Shown here piece by piece: positions 31,511 through 40,565 of a stretch of 64,000 nucleotides of DNA (its first letter is position 1; each line of letters starts with the position of its first letter). Both the position numbers and the translations under genes were made by a program. The notes below the pieces were generated by a model, which was given only the letters and a program-made list of their open reading frames with translations, did no database searches and was not told the origin of the DNA. Location of the stretch: contig NZ_HE978606.1 of the NCBI RefSeq assembly GCF_000285835.1, positions 1 to 64,000 on the forward strand. Direction: 5' to 3'. Source of the stretch: Brevibacterium senegalense. Lineage in GTDB: Bacteria > Actinomycetota > Actinomycetes > Actinomycetales > Brevibacteriaceae.

Positions 31511-32248
31511 TCACCGGAGCGCCACGGCGACCACCAGCGCGGCCGGGGCCAGCGCCAGCACCCAGAAGACGCCGATCCAGAGGACCGCGGGCAGCGGGGT
31601 GAGCCGGCCCAGCACCGCGGCGTCGGAGTCGCGGGCCCGTCGCTTGAGGTGCAGGCCGGACAGGTTCGCGATCGCACGGATGCCGCCGGCCCACTCGAAG
31701 AGGCCCGCGACCAGGAGGACGAGGATCGTGACGGACTCCGGCGCCCATAGCAGCAGGGCGGCGGTCCCCGCTATGCCCGCCAGCGTCGACGCCACCGCGA
31801 TGGCGCCGCGCATGAAGAGGAGGGCCAGCACCGATCCGACCAGCACCACGACCACGGCGACGGTCATCCACGCGGACGCCCCGGTCGTCCAGCCGGCGAC
31901 GGCCGCACCCACCATGAGCGCGCCCGCCAGCGGAGGTGCGGGGTAGCCCCAGAAGCTCGTCCAGGCGACGGAGTCCGCCCGTCCCGTCGAGGTCGTGAGG
32001 CCCGAGTGGTCCGCGTTCACGCGGATCCGCATCCCCGTCCTCCCGCGCACGGCACCGGCCAGCGCGTGCCCCAGCTCGTGGATCATCGTGACCCACACGC
32101 CGGTCACCTTCCAGACACCGCGCGGCACGACAAGGAGACCGGCGATGAGCACGGCCGCCGCGCCCAGCGCCCACAGTTCGTTCCCCTCCAGTCGTTCCAG
32201 CAGGCCCGCGCCCACTCCGCTCAGCCCGGCGCTCGCGCGCATCTCCAT
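31511..32248 (-). CDS. M50B-like membrane metallopeptidase family protein
   Basis: A 245-residue membrane protein of the M50B-like type. The HELGH zinc motif (in VTMIHELGHALAGAVRGR) lies in or next to the second hydrophobic segment, and the later WGYPAPPLAGAL segment fits the region that carries the third zinc ligand in such proteins. About six helices are predicted. ATG 32248 follows GGGGGTGACGGC. It lies four bases from the 3' end of the dciA gene, so it is probably co-transcribed with recF-dciA. Related proteins occur widely in actinobacteria; their substrates are not known, and proteolytic activity is inferred from the motif only. Confidence 0.8.
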   Translation of the reverse strand: MEMRASAGLSGVGAGLLERLEGNELWALGAAAVLIAGLLVVPRGVWKVTGVWVTMIHELGHALAGAVRGRTGMRIRVNADHSGLTTSTGRADSVAWTSFWGYPAPPLAGALMVGAAVAGWTTGASAWMTVAVVVVLVGSVLALLFMRGAIAVASTLAGIAGTAALLLWAPESVTILVLLVAGLFEWAGGIRAIANLSGLHLKRRARDSDAAVLGRLTPLPAVLWIGVFWVLALAPAALVVAVALR

Positions 32249-32252
32249 GCCG

Positions 32253-32840
32253 TCACCCCCACGTGTCCCTGGGTCCCCGTCCCCGCACACTCTTCCTGCC
32301 CCGAGTGAAGGAACGCTGGACGGGACCGTGGATCTCGATGTCCTCGACCACGCGCCGGCCCATCTGTCGCTCGATCTTGTCCAGCAGCCCGTCCTTGAGG
32401 ATCCGCAGCTGCGTCGCCCACGTCGTCGACGAGGTGCGCACGACCAGCGTGGGCGGTTCGAAGCGCTCGACGACGCAGTGCGCGGCCACGTCCGGTCCCA
32501 CCAGTTCCGGCCAGCGACTCGTCACCTGCGCGACGTCCAGACTGGACTCCCACCCGCGCCGGTGCGCCAGCTTCGCGAAAAGCCCTCCCACGGACCGCGG
32601 ATCCCGCGGATCCGTCCCGGACCCGGTGTAGGCGACCTGTCCGGGACGCCCGCTGGGGTCCCGCTCCGCCGCGTCGCGCCGACCGTCGCCGCTGCCCCGC
32701 CACCGGCCGGACCCCGGCCGCGCCTCGACGTCCGCCATCCGACGGGCCCGGTCCAGTGCCTCCATGGCTGCTCCGGACAGCGGTGCCCGCGTCCGATCCT
32801 CGGCGCCGAGGCCGCCTGCCGTCTCCTGCTCCGCACTCAT
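32253..32840 (-). CDS. dciA: DciA-family (DUF721) helicase-loading factor
   Basis: A 195-residue DUF721 protein; DciA helps DnaB helicase operation at replication start in bacteria that lack DnaC. The domain spans about 85-170: SVGGLFAKLAHRRGWESSLDVAQV, WPELVGPDVAAHC, LVVRTSSTTWATQLRIL. The tail SFTRGRKSVRGRGPRDTWG is the usual actinobacterial ending. ATG 32840 overlaps the recF stop (ATGA). The 80-residue N-terminus is polar and probably disordered. Its place in dnaA-dnaN-recF-dciA-gyrB order is canonical. Confidence 0.93.
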   Translation of the reverse strand: MSAEQETAGGLGAEDRTRAPLSGAAMEALDRARRMADVEARPGSGRWRGSGDGRRDAAERDPSGRPGQVAYTGSGTDPRDPRSVGGLFAKLAHRRGWESSLDVAQVTSRWPELVGPDVAAHCVVERFEPPTLVVRTSSTTWATQLRILKDGLLDKIERQMGRRVVEDIEIHGPVQRSFTRGRKSVRGRGPRDTWG

Positions 32841-33982
32841 GCCGCTGGGGAGACTTCCGTCAGGTCCACCGTGCGCCCCACCAGTTCTTGCGGGATCTCC
32901 GAACCCACTGCGGCGGTGATGAGCACCTGTTCCGCCTGCGCGACGATGTGCGCCAGGCGGCGCCGCCGGCCGGTGTCGAGCTCTGCGAACACATCGTCCA
33001 GGACGAGGATCGGCTGGTCGTCCGGGTGGCCGGAGTCCGAGCGCAGCAGGTTCCAGCCGGCCAGCTGCAACGCGAGCGCCAGCGACCAGCTCTCGCCGTG
33101 CGAGGCGTAGCCCTTCGCCGGGGTCTGCCCGATGAGCAGCTCGACGTCGTCCCGCTGCGGACCCACGAGCGTGAGACCCCGGTCGATCTCCTTCGCCCGT
33201 CGCGACACGATTGCCTCAACGATGACATCGACGGTGCGGGCCACCGCATCATCGTCCTCCGGATCGACCGCCGAGTAGTCGATCCGCGAGCTGTAGCGGG
33301 CGACCGCCTCACGGCGGACCTCCCGAGCGTCCGCTGCCAGACCGGAGAAGTGCTCGTCGATGTGCGGAGCCAGGTCCGTCAGCAGGCGGCGCCGGCCCAC
33401 CACCAGGGCGGCAGCGGCCTCGGCGAAGGCCCGGTCCCAGATGTCCAGGGTGCCCTCCAGACCGCTGTCCGGATGGGCCTTGAGGCTCTTGAGCAGCGCA
33501 TTGCGCTGCCGCAGCGCCTTGTCAGAGTCCACCAGCACGCCCGCGAACCGCGGGTTGCGGGCGACCAGCAGCGAGTCCAGCCAGTCGCGTCGTTCGCCGG
33601 GGTCTCCCTTGACGAGCCCCAGGTCCTCCGGGGCGAAGACGACGCAGGGGACCAGGCCCAGGATCTCGCGGACACGCACACCACTGCGGTTGATGCGGGC
33701 GCGGTTGGCGCCCTTCGCCTTGATCGTGACCTCCGCCGTCACGTGCCGCTCCCCGCGGTGGACGCGGGCGGAGACGATCGCCTGCTCACGACCGGCACGG
33801 ACCAGCGGCAGATCCTGGGGGACGCGGTGGGAGCGCAGGCGCGACAGGTAGCCGATCGCCTCGACCAGGTTCGTCTTGCCCCAGCCGTTGGGGGCGACGA
33901 ACGTCGTGACCCCGCGCTCCAGATCCAGGTCGAACGACTCGTACGACCGGAAGTCACGCAGTGCGAGTCTGCTCACCCACAC
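32837..33982 (-). CDS. recF: DNA replication/repair protein RecF
   Basis: A 381-residue SMC-like ATPase that loads RecA at gaps with RecO and RecR. The Walker A reads APNGWGKTN (30-38), with Ala where the P-loop's first Gly normally stands; the signature SHGESWSLALALQLA and Walker B PILVLDDVFAELD are intact. The middle segment FAPEDLGLVKGDPGERRDWLD is characteristic. GTG 33982 has GGAGG ten bases upstream. It follows dnaN by 28 bases and overlaps dciA, a single replication operon. Length is normal. Confidence 0.96.
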   Translation of the reverse strand: MWVSRLALRDFRSYESFDLDLERGVTTFVAPNGWGKTNLVEAIGYLSRLRSHRVPQDLPLVRAGREQAIVSARVHRGERHVTAEVTIKAKGANRARINRSGVRVREILGLVPCVVFAPEDLGLVKGDPGERRDWLDSLLVARNPRFAGVLVDSDKALRQRNALLKSLKAHPDSGLEGTLDIWDRAFAEAAAALVVGRRRLLTDLAPHIDEHFSGLAADAREVRREAVARYSSRIDYSAVDPEDDDAVARTVDVIVEAIVSRRAKEIDRGLTLVGPQRDDVELLIGQTPAKGYASHGESWSLALALQLAGWNLLRSDSGHPDDQPILVLDDVFAELDTGRRRRLAHIVAQAEQVLITAAVGSEIPQELVGRTVDLTEVSPAA

Positions 33983-34010
33983 GCAGGTCCCACCTCCGTC
34001 CGGGAGAGAG

Positions 34011-35153
34011 TCAGAAGCGGATGATCGGCATGAGCAGGTAGCGGTACGAGTCGTCGTGCTCGCCGTCCAGCTCCTTCTGGCCGGTGATGACGACGGACTT
34101 CTTGGGCTCCGTCATCGAGAAGCGGACGTGGGGGTGGTCGATCTGCGCGATGCCCTCGGAGATGAAGAGCGGGTTGAAGCCCGTCGTGATGTCGCCGCCG
34201 TTGATCGTCGCCGGCAGGGACTCCGAGGCCTGCGCGTCGTCGCCGGCACCCGCACGCAGCGTGATGGCGCCGTCCGCGAACTCGAACCGGATGGGCGTGT
34301 TGCGCTCTGCGACGAGAGCGACGCGACGGACCGCCTCGCGCAGTGCCGCGGTCTCCACGACCGCGGTGATCGGCGCCTCCTTGGGGAACAGCGAGCGCAC
34401 CTTGGGGTAGTCGCCCTCGACCAGCAGCGACGTGGTCTCGCGGCCGTTCGCGGCGAACGCCAGCATCTCCTTGCCGCCGGACTCCGACAGCGCGATCTGG
34501 ACGTCCCCTCCCATCGACTTCGCCGCGTCGGAGAGCGTCTTGCCGCGGATCAGCGCGCTGCGGGTGATGTCCGGGGAGGTCGGGGACCACGTGAACTCGC
34601 GGACGGCCAGGCGGTAGCGGTCCGTCGCCAGGAGCGCGACGCGGTCGCCCTCGATCTCGACGCGGACGCTCGTGAGGATCGGGACGGTGTCGTCCTTGGA
34701 CGTCGCGATCGAGACCTGTGAGACGGCGTGCTGGAACTCCGCGGCCGCGACGGTGCCGGTGGCCTCCGGGATCTGCGGCAGGGCCGGGTACTCGTCAACC
34801 GGCATCGTCATGAGCGAGAAGCGCGAGGAGCCGCAGGTGAGATCGACCTTCCCGCCGTTCAGCTCGAGCGTGACCTGCTGGTTGGGCAGCGCCTTCGCGA
34901 TGTCCGCCAGCAGGCGACCGGAGACGAGGAACGTCCCCGGTGCCTCGACCTCCGCGCTGAACTCCGTGCGGGAGGAGACCTCGTAGTCGAAGACCGCCAG
35001 ACGGACCGTGCCGTCCGCTTCTGCGGTGATCAGCACACCGGTGAGGACGGGTGTCGCGGGTCGCTGCGGCAGCGCCTTCGTCGTCCAGGTGACAGCTTCT
35101 GCGAGCACATCGCGCTCGACACGGAACTTCACTTGCTCGGATGCTGCGTTCAC
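34011..35153 (-). CDS. dnaN: DNA polymerase III beta subunit (sliding clamp)
   Basis: A 380-residue clamp protein. Three repeated clamp folds are visible; landmarks are RPATPVLTGVLI, FDYEVSS, FSLMTMPVDEYPALP, the second-domain ATDRYRLAVREF, and the C-terminal YRYLLMPIIRF, which forms part of the peptide-binding pocket. GTG 35153 has CAGGAG four bases upstream. It is preceded by a 554-base gap carrying a perfect DnaA box and followed by recF. Normal length and no anomalies. Confidence 0.98.
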   Translation of the reverse strand: MNAASEQVKFRVERDVLAEAVTWTTKALPQRPATPVLTGVLITAEADGTVRLAVFDYEVSSRTEFSAEVEAPGTFLVSGRLLADIAKALPNQQVTLELNGGKVDLTCGSSRFSLMTMPVDEYPALPQIPEATGTVAAAEFQHAVSQVSIATSKDDTVPILTSVRVEIEGDRVALLATDRYRLAVREFTWSPTSPDITRSALIRGKTLSDAAKSMGGDVQIALSESGGKEMLAFAANGRETTSLLVEGDYPKVRSLFPKEAPITAVVETAALREAVRRVALVAERNTPIRFEFADGAITLRAGAGDDAQASESLPATINGGDITTGFNPLFISEGIAQIDHPHVRFSMTEPKKSVVITGQKELDGEHDDSYRYLLMPIIRF

Positions 35154-35707
35154 GACACTCCTGCGGTTCGCACGGGGACCTCTGGTGGGCGGAAGCCTGT
35201 CGCTGACACCCGCGAGCAGGCGGCCGGGCAGGAATGCACTCTACCCCACGGTCCGGACACCGCGCACTGAACGTGAGTGCCGACCGGCGTGGTTCGTTGA
35301 CAACCGCAGTCCGGCATGCAGAGCGATGTTCGAATCGAGTCGGGAGCGGTATGCATATCCGCACACCGCCTCTCGGCTACAGCTGTACGTGAATCGTATG
35401 ACATGGTCCGGGGTGGTGTGCCGTGCGCGGTCGAGCAGATGAATCGCCATGGATGAATAGAGTTGTCAGTAGTAGGCACTGTGGATCCTGTGGACGGACC
35501 TCCGCGATCCGCACGCAGCCGCGGCAGAAGCCCTCTCACCGCCCGTGGACGCGCTGTGCACGACCGTGGGGTGACCGGTGCACGGATGTGTAATGACATC
35601 GATGTGACCCACAGGCGTCACCAGGCGAACGCGGATCCGTCCCGAACGCGGTCCACGGGGGAACCGGCGATTCCCACAGAGTTGTCCACAACTGTGTATT
35701 CATCGTT
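35154..35707. other. dnaA-dnaN intergenic region, possible accessory origin sequence
   Basis: This 554-base gap holds no gene. One perfect DnaA box TTGTCCACA lies at 35682-35690, 25 bases before the dnaA stop side; weaker boxes are TGTGGATCC (35480-35488) and TGTGGACGG (35489-35497). The box density is lower than on the other side of dnaA. dnaN promoter elements must lie here, but I cannot fix them. Confidence 0.6.
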
Positions 35708-37440
35708 TCAGAGTCGATGCTGCTGTTTGATGCGATTCGTGAGTTCGGTGACTTGGGTGTAGAGCGCGCGCCGCTCCGCCATCTGTGTCTTGATCTTCTT
35801 GTTCGCGTGCATGACGGTCGTGTGGTCGCGGCCGCCGAACTCCTGGCCGATCTTGGGCAGCGACAGATCCGTGAGCTCACGGCACAGGTACATCGCGATC
35901 TGCCGAGCCGTCGTGAGCGTGCGCGACCGGCTGCCGCTCTGCAGGTCCTCGATCGAGAGGGAGAAGTAGGCGGCGGTCTGCCCCATGATGTCCGCGGCCG
36001 TGATCTCCGGGGTGTCGTCTTGGGTGATGAAGTCCTTGAGGACCGTCTCCGCCAGGCCCACGTCGATGACCTGGTCGTTCAGGTTCGCGAAGGCGGTGAC
36101 GCGGATGAGCGCGCCCTCCAGTTCGCGGATGTTCGAGGACACGCGGCTGGCGATGTACTCGAGCACGTCCGAGGGCACATCCAGGCGATCCGTGAACGCC
36201 TTGTTCCGCAGGATCGCGAACCGGGTCTCCAGGTCCGGCGGCTGGACGTCCGTCAGCAGGCCCCACTCGAATCGCGACCGCAGGCGCTCCTCGAAGCCCT
36301 TGAGCATCTTGGGCGGGTGGTCGGCGGTGATGACGACCTGCTTGTCCTCGTTGTGCAGGGCGTTGAAGGTGTGGAAGAACTCCTCGATCGTCGCGTCCTT
36401 GCCCTGCAGGAACTGGATGTCGTCGATCATGAGGATGTCGACCTCGCGGTAGCGGCGCTGGAACGCGGGTCGCAGCGTGTTCGACGTCGTCTGCGAGCCG
36501 ACCGTGTTGATGAAGTCGTTGACGAACTCCTCGCTGGACACGTAGCGGACCCGGATCTCCGGGTACAGCTGCTGCGAGTAGTGGCCGATCGCGTGGAGGA
36601 GGTGCGTCTTCCCCAGTCCCGAATCCCCGTAGATGAAGAGGGGGTTGTACGCCTTCGCCGGCGATTCCGCGACGGCGAAGGCCGCGGCGTGGGCGAAGCG
36701 GTTCGATGCGCCCACGACGAAGGCGTCGAAGGTGTACTTGGGGTTGAGCAGGCTCGTGGAACTCTCTCCGTCCGGTCCATGGGGCGCGGGGGTGCCGGTG
36801 TGGGAGAACGTCGCCGAGGTCGTCGTCGCCGCCTGCTGCGAGGTCGCCCACCGCTGGGGTGCGCTCCCGTGCCCCAGCTCCGGCTCGGAGGCCAGTAGAT
36901 CGTGCGCGTGCCCGCCCTCGGGGGCTGCGGCGGGAGCGGATCCGGCTGCAGCCGGGGCGGTGGGGAGGTCCGCGGCGGGCGCCGCAGAACCGACGACGGC
37001 GGGGGCCGTGGGGCTGCCCACTGCCGGGCGGGGGAGCCGACCGGGGCCACCCCTGCGGGCGGTGGGCCGCCGTCCTCGGGACCTGCGGTGACGGCGGGGG
37101 TGTCGTCGACCGCGGAGGGGGCCGGTGCGACGGGCGGCTGAGGGGTGGGGGCGTCTGCGGGGGGATCGGTGAGGCCGGCGCCCACGGCGATCGCGAGCGT
37201 GACCTCGTGACCCACGAGAGCACCGATCTCGCGCGTGATGGGCTCGCGCAGGTCCGTCTCGAGATGCCGGCGGTGCAGCTCCGAGGGGGCGGCGAGAACA
37301 TAGATGGAGTCGCCGATCATGCCCTTGGGCATCGCGCCGGCCAGGAAGCCCTTGTGCTGGTTGAGGATGGTCGGATCGTTCAGCAGGTTCGTGAGGACCG
37401 AGGTCCAGATCTGCTCCGGATCGTGCTGCGTCGAATCCAT
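35708..37440 (-). CDS. dnaA: Chromosomal replication initiator DnaA, reading frame broken by one base in the linker
   Basis: All parts of DnaA are present but in two frames. Domain I starts at ATG 37440 (GGGAGGA upstream): [20 protein letters not shown], continuing to about residue 85. Domains III and IV are in another frame: [21 protein letters not shown], Walker [16 protein letters not shown], Walker [14 protein letters not shown], and the DnaA-box-binding [14 protein letters not shown]. The natural-looking parts of the Pro/Ala linker change frame at about 37021-37045, where a run of five G (coding C) occurs; one extra base there restores a 577-residue protein. Since dnaA is essential, a homopolymer undercall is more likely than inactivation. 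Confidence 0.93.
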
Positions 37441-37498
37441 CCTCGTCCTCCCGGCAACCGCATGTCGTGTCATTCCCCAACGGCGTCCGCCCACACCT

Positions 37499-37651
37499 GT
37501 GGATCGGGGCCCGCATGACGTCCACACAGTTTTCCACAGAATGTGCATGAGGGCCACGCGAGAACCGGAATCATCCACATCAGTGGAGAACTGTGTGGAA
37601 ATCACATCCGTGTCGTTTGTGGACCGTCTTGTTCACCGGTGCTGTGCACAA
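37499..37651. other. Probable oriC: cluster of DnaA boxes between dnaA and rpmH
   Basis: At least seven near-consensus DnaA boxes lie in 153 bases: 37499 (TGTGGATCG), 37530 (TTTTCCACA), 37571 (TCATCCACA), 37594 (TGTGGAAAT), 37618 (TGTGGACCG), 37629 (TTGTTCACC) and 37643 (TGTGCACAA). The whole 37441-37973 gap has no gene. This is the densest cluster in the window, so it is the best oriC candidate. Confidence 0.7.
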
Positions 37652-37741
37652 GTCTGTGAGCAGTGGGTGTCAGGTGGGGGACTCCCGTCGTTCGCCTTCT
37701 GTTCGCACGCGCGTCGACTGTGTGAGACGCACGACGGCGGT

Positions 37742-37771
37742 TTGACCGGCGTCTGGGGGCACCCCTACGAT
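37742..37771 (+). promoter_or_regulatory. rpmH promoter
   Basis: TTGACC (37742-37747) and TACGAT (37766-37771) are separated by 18 bases, a good sigma-70-type pair. It faces rpmH, leaving a leader of about 195 bases. Confidence 0.75.
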
Positions 37772-37973
37772 GGAGTGTCCTGTGTTGCGGGTCCATGCCC
37801 CGGTACGTGCCGGTTCTGTGTGCACTTCCCCGTGTTCCCCTCGACGCAGGAGTGGCGATCGGACGACTCCATCAGTGCGCGGAAGCGATGAGCTCGGTGG
37901 TTCGGCCTGCCCCGCCGCAACTGGAACCGCAGTCAGTGGTACCCACTGCTGATGACGATCGATGGAGCAAGAA

Positions 37974-38111
37974 GTGAGCAAGCATACTTTCCAGCCCAAC
38001 ACCCGCAAGCGCGCCAAGACGCACGGCTTCCGCCAGCGCATGAGCACCCGCGCGGGCCGCGCGATCCTCGCCGGCCGTCGCCGCAAGGGGCGCCGCGCCC
38101 TCACGGCCTGA
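37974..38111 (+). CDS. rpmH: 50S ribosomal protein L34
   Basis: The 45-residue L34 starts with GTG 37974, with GGAG eight bases upstream. The sequence opens [18 protein letters not shown] and continues with the invariant [18 protein letters not shown]. It binds 23S rRNA. It is the first gene of the rightward cluster rpmH-rnpA-yidD-yidC-jag-rsmG next to the origin, as in nearly all bacteria. One Thr-Ala dipeptide extends the usual end. No anomaly. Confidence 0.98.
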   Translation: MSKHTFQPNTRKRAKTHGFRQRMSTRAGRAILAGRRRKGRRALTA

Positions 38112-38135
38112 TCCTCCGGGCAGTGACGACCTCCC

Positions 38136-38537
38136 GTGCTGCCGCGTGAGAACAGGCTCCGCACCCCGGTCGACTTCCACACCGCGTTCCGCGGGGGCGT
38201 GAAGGGGACCAGCGGACATGTCCTTGCGCACCTGGCGCACACCCGCGAATCCCACGCCCCGCGCGTGGGATTCGTCGTCTCCAAGGCCGTGGGCAACGCC
38301 GTCACCCGCAACCGGGTGAAGCGGCGGGCCCGCGCGTGGGCGGCCCAGCGGCTGACGGGTCTGGGCGAGGGCGATCTCCTCGTGATCCGTGCGCTGCCGG
38401 CCGCAGCGGATGCGGACTACCCGACCCTCGAACGATCCCTGGATCGTGCGCTGGCGCAGGCGACCAAGCGGTTGCGCGCGAAGAGCGAGCGGGAGACCGG
38501 GGACATCCGGACGGGTGGGGACCGTGCGCGCGGGTGA
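38136..38537 (+). CDS. rnpA: Ribonuclease P protein component
   Basis: A 133-residue RNase P protein; it helps the catalytic RNA process tRNA 5' ends. The start is GTG 38136 (MLPRENRLRTPVDFHTAFR). The central signature FVVSKAVGNAVTRNRVKRRAR, with its Arg/Lys-rich helix, is complete, and LLVIRALPAAA follows. It lies 24 bases after rpmH and overlaps the yidD start by 14 bases, a compact operon. The extra C-terminal residues (about 115-133) are polar and not part of the core fold. Confidence 0.97.
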   Translation: MLPRENRLRTPVDFHTAFRGGVKGTSGHVLAHLAHTRESHAPRVGFVVSKAVGNAVTRNRVKRRARAWAAQRLTGLGEGDLLVIRALPAAADADYPTLERSLDRALAQATKRLRAKSERETGDIRTGGDRARG

Positions 38538-38889
38538 GGATACGGAGTCCTCACTGCCGGCGCCGCCCACCGGCGGTGCGGCGAGGGTCGGATACGCGCT
38601 GCGGATCGCGCCGCGCATGCCCTTCGTGTGGTTCATGCGTCTCTACCGGCGGATCGTCTCCCCCCTCTACGGGGACGTCTGTCGGTACTATCCCAGCTGC
38701 TCCAAGTACGCTCTCGATGCGTTCGAGGTCGAGGGAGCGGTGCGGGGCGGTCTCATGGCGGCGTGGCGGGTGCTGCGCTGCAACCCCTTCTCGCGCGGCG
38801 GGGTCGACCACGTGGAGGGCTCCGTGCTCCAGCGGCGCAGCGCGCGCATCTGGGGGCCGGAGGGCACTCCCGACAATGGCAGAATGTAA
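38524..38889 (+). CDS. yidD: Membrane protein insertion efficiency factor YidD
   Basis: A 121-residue YidD (DUF37) protein that assists YidC-dependent insertion at the membrane. The core is complete: RLYRRIVSPLYGDVCRYYPS with conserved CSKYALDAFEVEGA, and WRVLRCNPFSRGGVDHV. Its Cys residues and the amphipathic N-terminal helix are present. GTG 38524 was chosen as the start within the rnpA 3' end; GTG 38515 is nearly equivalent. An N-terminal extension of about 35 residues precedes the family core. Placement between rnpA and yidC is standard. Confidence 0.93.
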   Translation: MRAGEDTESSLPAPPTGGAARVGYALRIAPRMPFVWFMRLYRRIVSPLYGDVCRYYPSCSKYALDAFEVEGAVRGGLMAAWRVLRCNPFSRGGVDHVEGSVLQRRSARIWGPEGTPDNGRM

Positions 38890-38950
38890 GAGCGGTAAAG
38901 ACTGACAAGGGCCGGGGCTGCGGATGACCGCGCCGGGCCGAGGAGAGTGA

Positions 38951-39925
38951 ATGGGCTTCTTCGATACGCTGCTGTACCCCCTGCAGTGGGTGGTCGCGTG
39001 GATCCTCGCACTGTTCCACGAGCTGCTGACTGCGGTGGGTATGGACCCCGCGTACGGCCTCACGTGGGTGCTGTCGATCGCAGGCCTCACGCTGGTGGTC
39101 CGCGGTGCACTCGTGCCCCTCTTCGTGCGTCAGATCAAGTCGCAGCGCAAGATGCAGATGATCCAGCCGGAGCTGCAGAAGCTCCAGGCGAAGTACAAGG
39201 GCAAGAAGGATCAGTTCTCGCGCCAGGCGATGGTCGAGGAGCAGCAGGCCCTCTTCAAGAAGCACGGCACCAGCCCGTTCGCGTCGTGCCTGCCGCTGCT
39301 CATCCAGATGCCGATCTTCCTGAGCCTGTTCCGCGTCATCAACAACGTGCCGCGGATGGCCTCGGGCGAGATCACCCCGGTGGGCGGCATGACGGTCGAG
39401 CTGGCCACCCAGATGGACAGTGCGACCGTCTTCGGGATCCCGCTGTCGTCGACGTTCCTCACCGGCGACATCATGACGAAGGTCCTCACGGCGATCCTCA
39501 TCGTCATCATGGCGGGCACCCAGTTCTGGACACAGCGCCAGATGATGACGAAGAACATGTCCGAAGCCGCTCTGGACAACCCGTTCATGCAGCAGCAGAA
39601 GATGATGCTGTACCTCATGCCGGTCGTGTTCGGCATCGGCGGCATCTACTTCCCGCTGGGTGTCCTCATCTACTGGCTGGTCTCCAACACGTGGACGATG
39701 GTGCAGCAGATGATCGTCATCCGCAGCATGCCCACCCCCGGTTCGCAGGCTGAGCGCGACCTCATGGAGCGCCGTGCGCGCAAGGGGAAGTCTCCGCTGC
39801 CGGGCGCCAAGCCGATCGAGCTCGAGGACGAGGCTCAGGACGACGCCGATGCGAAGAAGCAGGGCGGTCAGCGGCAGCAGCCGATGAGTGCGAAGCGCCA
39901 GAAGCAGAAGAAGCGGAAGAAGTGA
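38951..39925 (+). CDS. yidC: Membrane protein insertase YidC
   Basis: A 324-residue YidC/Oxa1 insertase of the short Gram-positive type, without the large periplasmic domain. Helices: about 10-30, then the hydrophilic-groove helix LTWVLSIAGLTLVVRGALV with the conserved Arg; a cytoplasmic hairpin IQPELQKLQAKYKGKKDQFS; FASCLPLLIQMPIFLSLF; and three more helices ending GVLIYWLVSNTWTMVQQ. The tail is strongly basic (SAKRQKQKKRKK), as in insertases that bind ribosomes. ATG 38951 has GAGGAGAG upstream. Confidence 0.97.
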   Translation: MGFFDTLLYPLQWVVAWILALFHELLTAVGMDPAYGLTWVLSIAGLTLVVRGALVPLFVRQIKSQRKMQMIQPELQKLQAKYKGKKDQFSRQAMVEEQQALFKKHGTSPFASCLPLLIQMPIFLSLFRVINNVPRMASGEITPVGGMTVELATQMDSATVFGIPLSSTFLTGDIMTKVLTAILIVIMAGTQFWTQRQMMTKNMSEAALDNPFMQQQKMMLYLMPVVFGIGGIYFPLGVLIYWLVSNTWTMVQQMIVIRSMPTPGSQAERDLMERRARKGKSPLPGAKPIELEDEAQDDADAKKQGGQRQQPMSAKRQKQKKRKK

Positions 39926-39974
39926 GGGCGGCGGTGTGCACCGCGCCCCACCCGCAGGACAGGGAGGAACGACG

Positions 39975-40565
39975 ATGAGTGAGTCGACGGAGACGACGAC
40001 GGACCGGTCACCCGTGGAGGACGCGGAGCAGCCGGTCGACGCGAGCACGGATGCGGCCGCGGACGGTGCGCAGTCCGACGGCGACCGTCGCACCCGCACG
40101 CAGATCCTCGAGGAGGAGGGCGACATCGCCGCCGACTACCTCGAGGAGCTCCTCGACATCGTCGACCTCGACGGGGACATCGACATCGACGTGGCCGACG
40201 GCCGCGCTCAGGTCGCGATCGTGAACGAGGACGGCGGCGACGAGCTGTCTCCCCTCGTGGGGCGGGACGGCCAGGTGCTGTCCGCACTGCAGGAGCTCAC
40301 GCGACTGACCGTGCAGACGCAGACCGGTCAGCGGTCGTGGCTCATGCTCGACATCGACGGCTTCCGGGACCGTCGGAAGGACGACCTGCGCGAGGTCGCG
40401 CAGAAGGCGGTCGACGAGGCCCGCGACAGCGGCGAACCCGTCTCGCTGCGTGCCATGAACAGCTTCGAGCGCAAGGTCGTCCACGACGTCGTCGCCCAGG
40501 CCGGCGTGCGGTCGGAGTCCGAGGGCGAGGGCGACCGCCGCCACGTGGTCGTGCACCCGGCGTGA
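39975..40565 (+). CDS. jag: Jag/KhpB-type RNA-binding protein (KH and R3H domains)
   Basis: A 196-residue single-stranded nucleic-acid-binding protein. After an acidic N-terminus, a KH-like domain (about 55-125: AADYLEELLDIVDLDGDIDIDV, LVGRDGQVLSALQELTRL) is followed by an R3H domain (RRKDDLREVAQKAVDEAR, then LRAMNSFERKVVHDVVAQ). The Arg/His pair of R3H lies in FERKVVHD. ATG 39975 has GGGAGGA upstream. It follows yidC by 49 bases and overlaps rsmG (GTGA). The family is implicated in RNA binding and cell-envelope control. Confidence 0.94.
   Translation: MSESTETTTDRSPVEDAEQPVDASTDAAADGAQSDGDRRTRTQILEEEGDIAADYLEELLDIVDLDGDIDIDVADGRAQVAIVNEDGGDELSPLVGRDGQVLSALQELTRLTVQTQTGQRSWLMLDIDGFRDRRKDDLREVAQKAVDEARDSGEPVSLRAMNSFERKVVHDVVAQAGVRSESEGEGDRRHVVVHPA

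Noticed and set aside
37021-37045. Programmed -1 frameshifting in dnaA
   Set aside because: No X-XXY-YYZ heptamer occurs in the zero frame at the switch and no clear stimulatory hairpin was identified; a homopolymer error is simpler.
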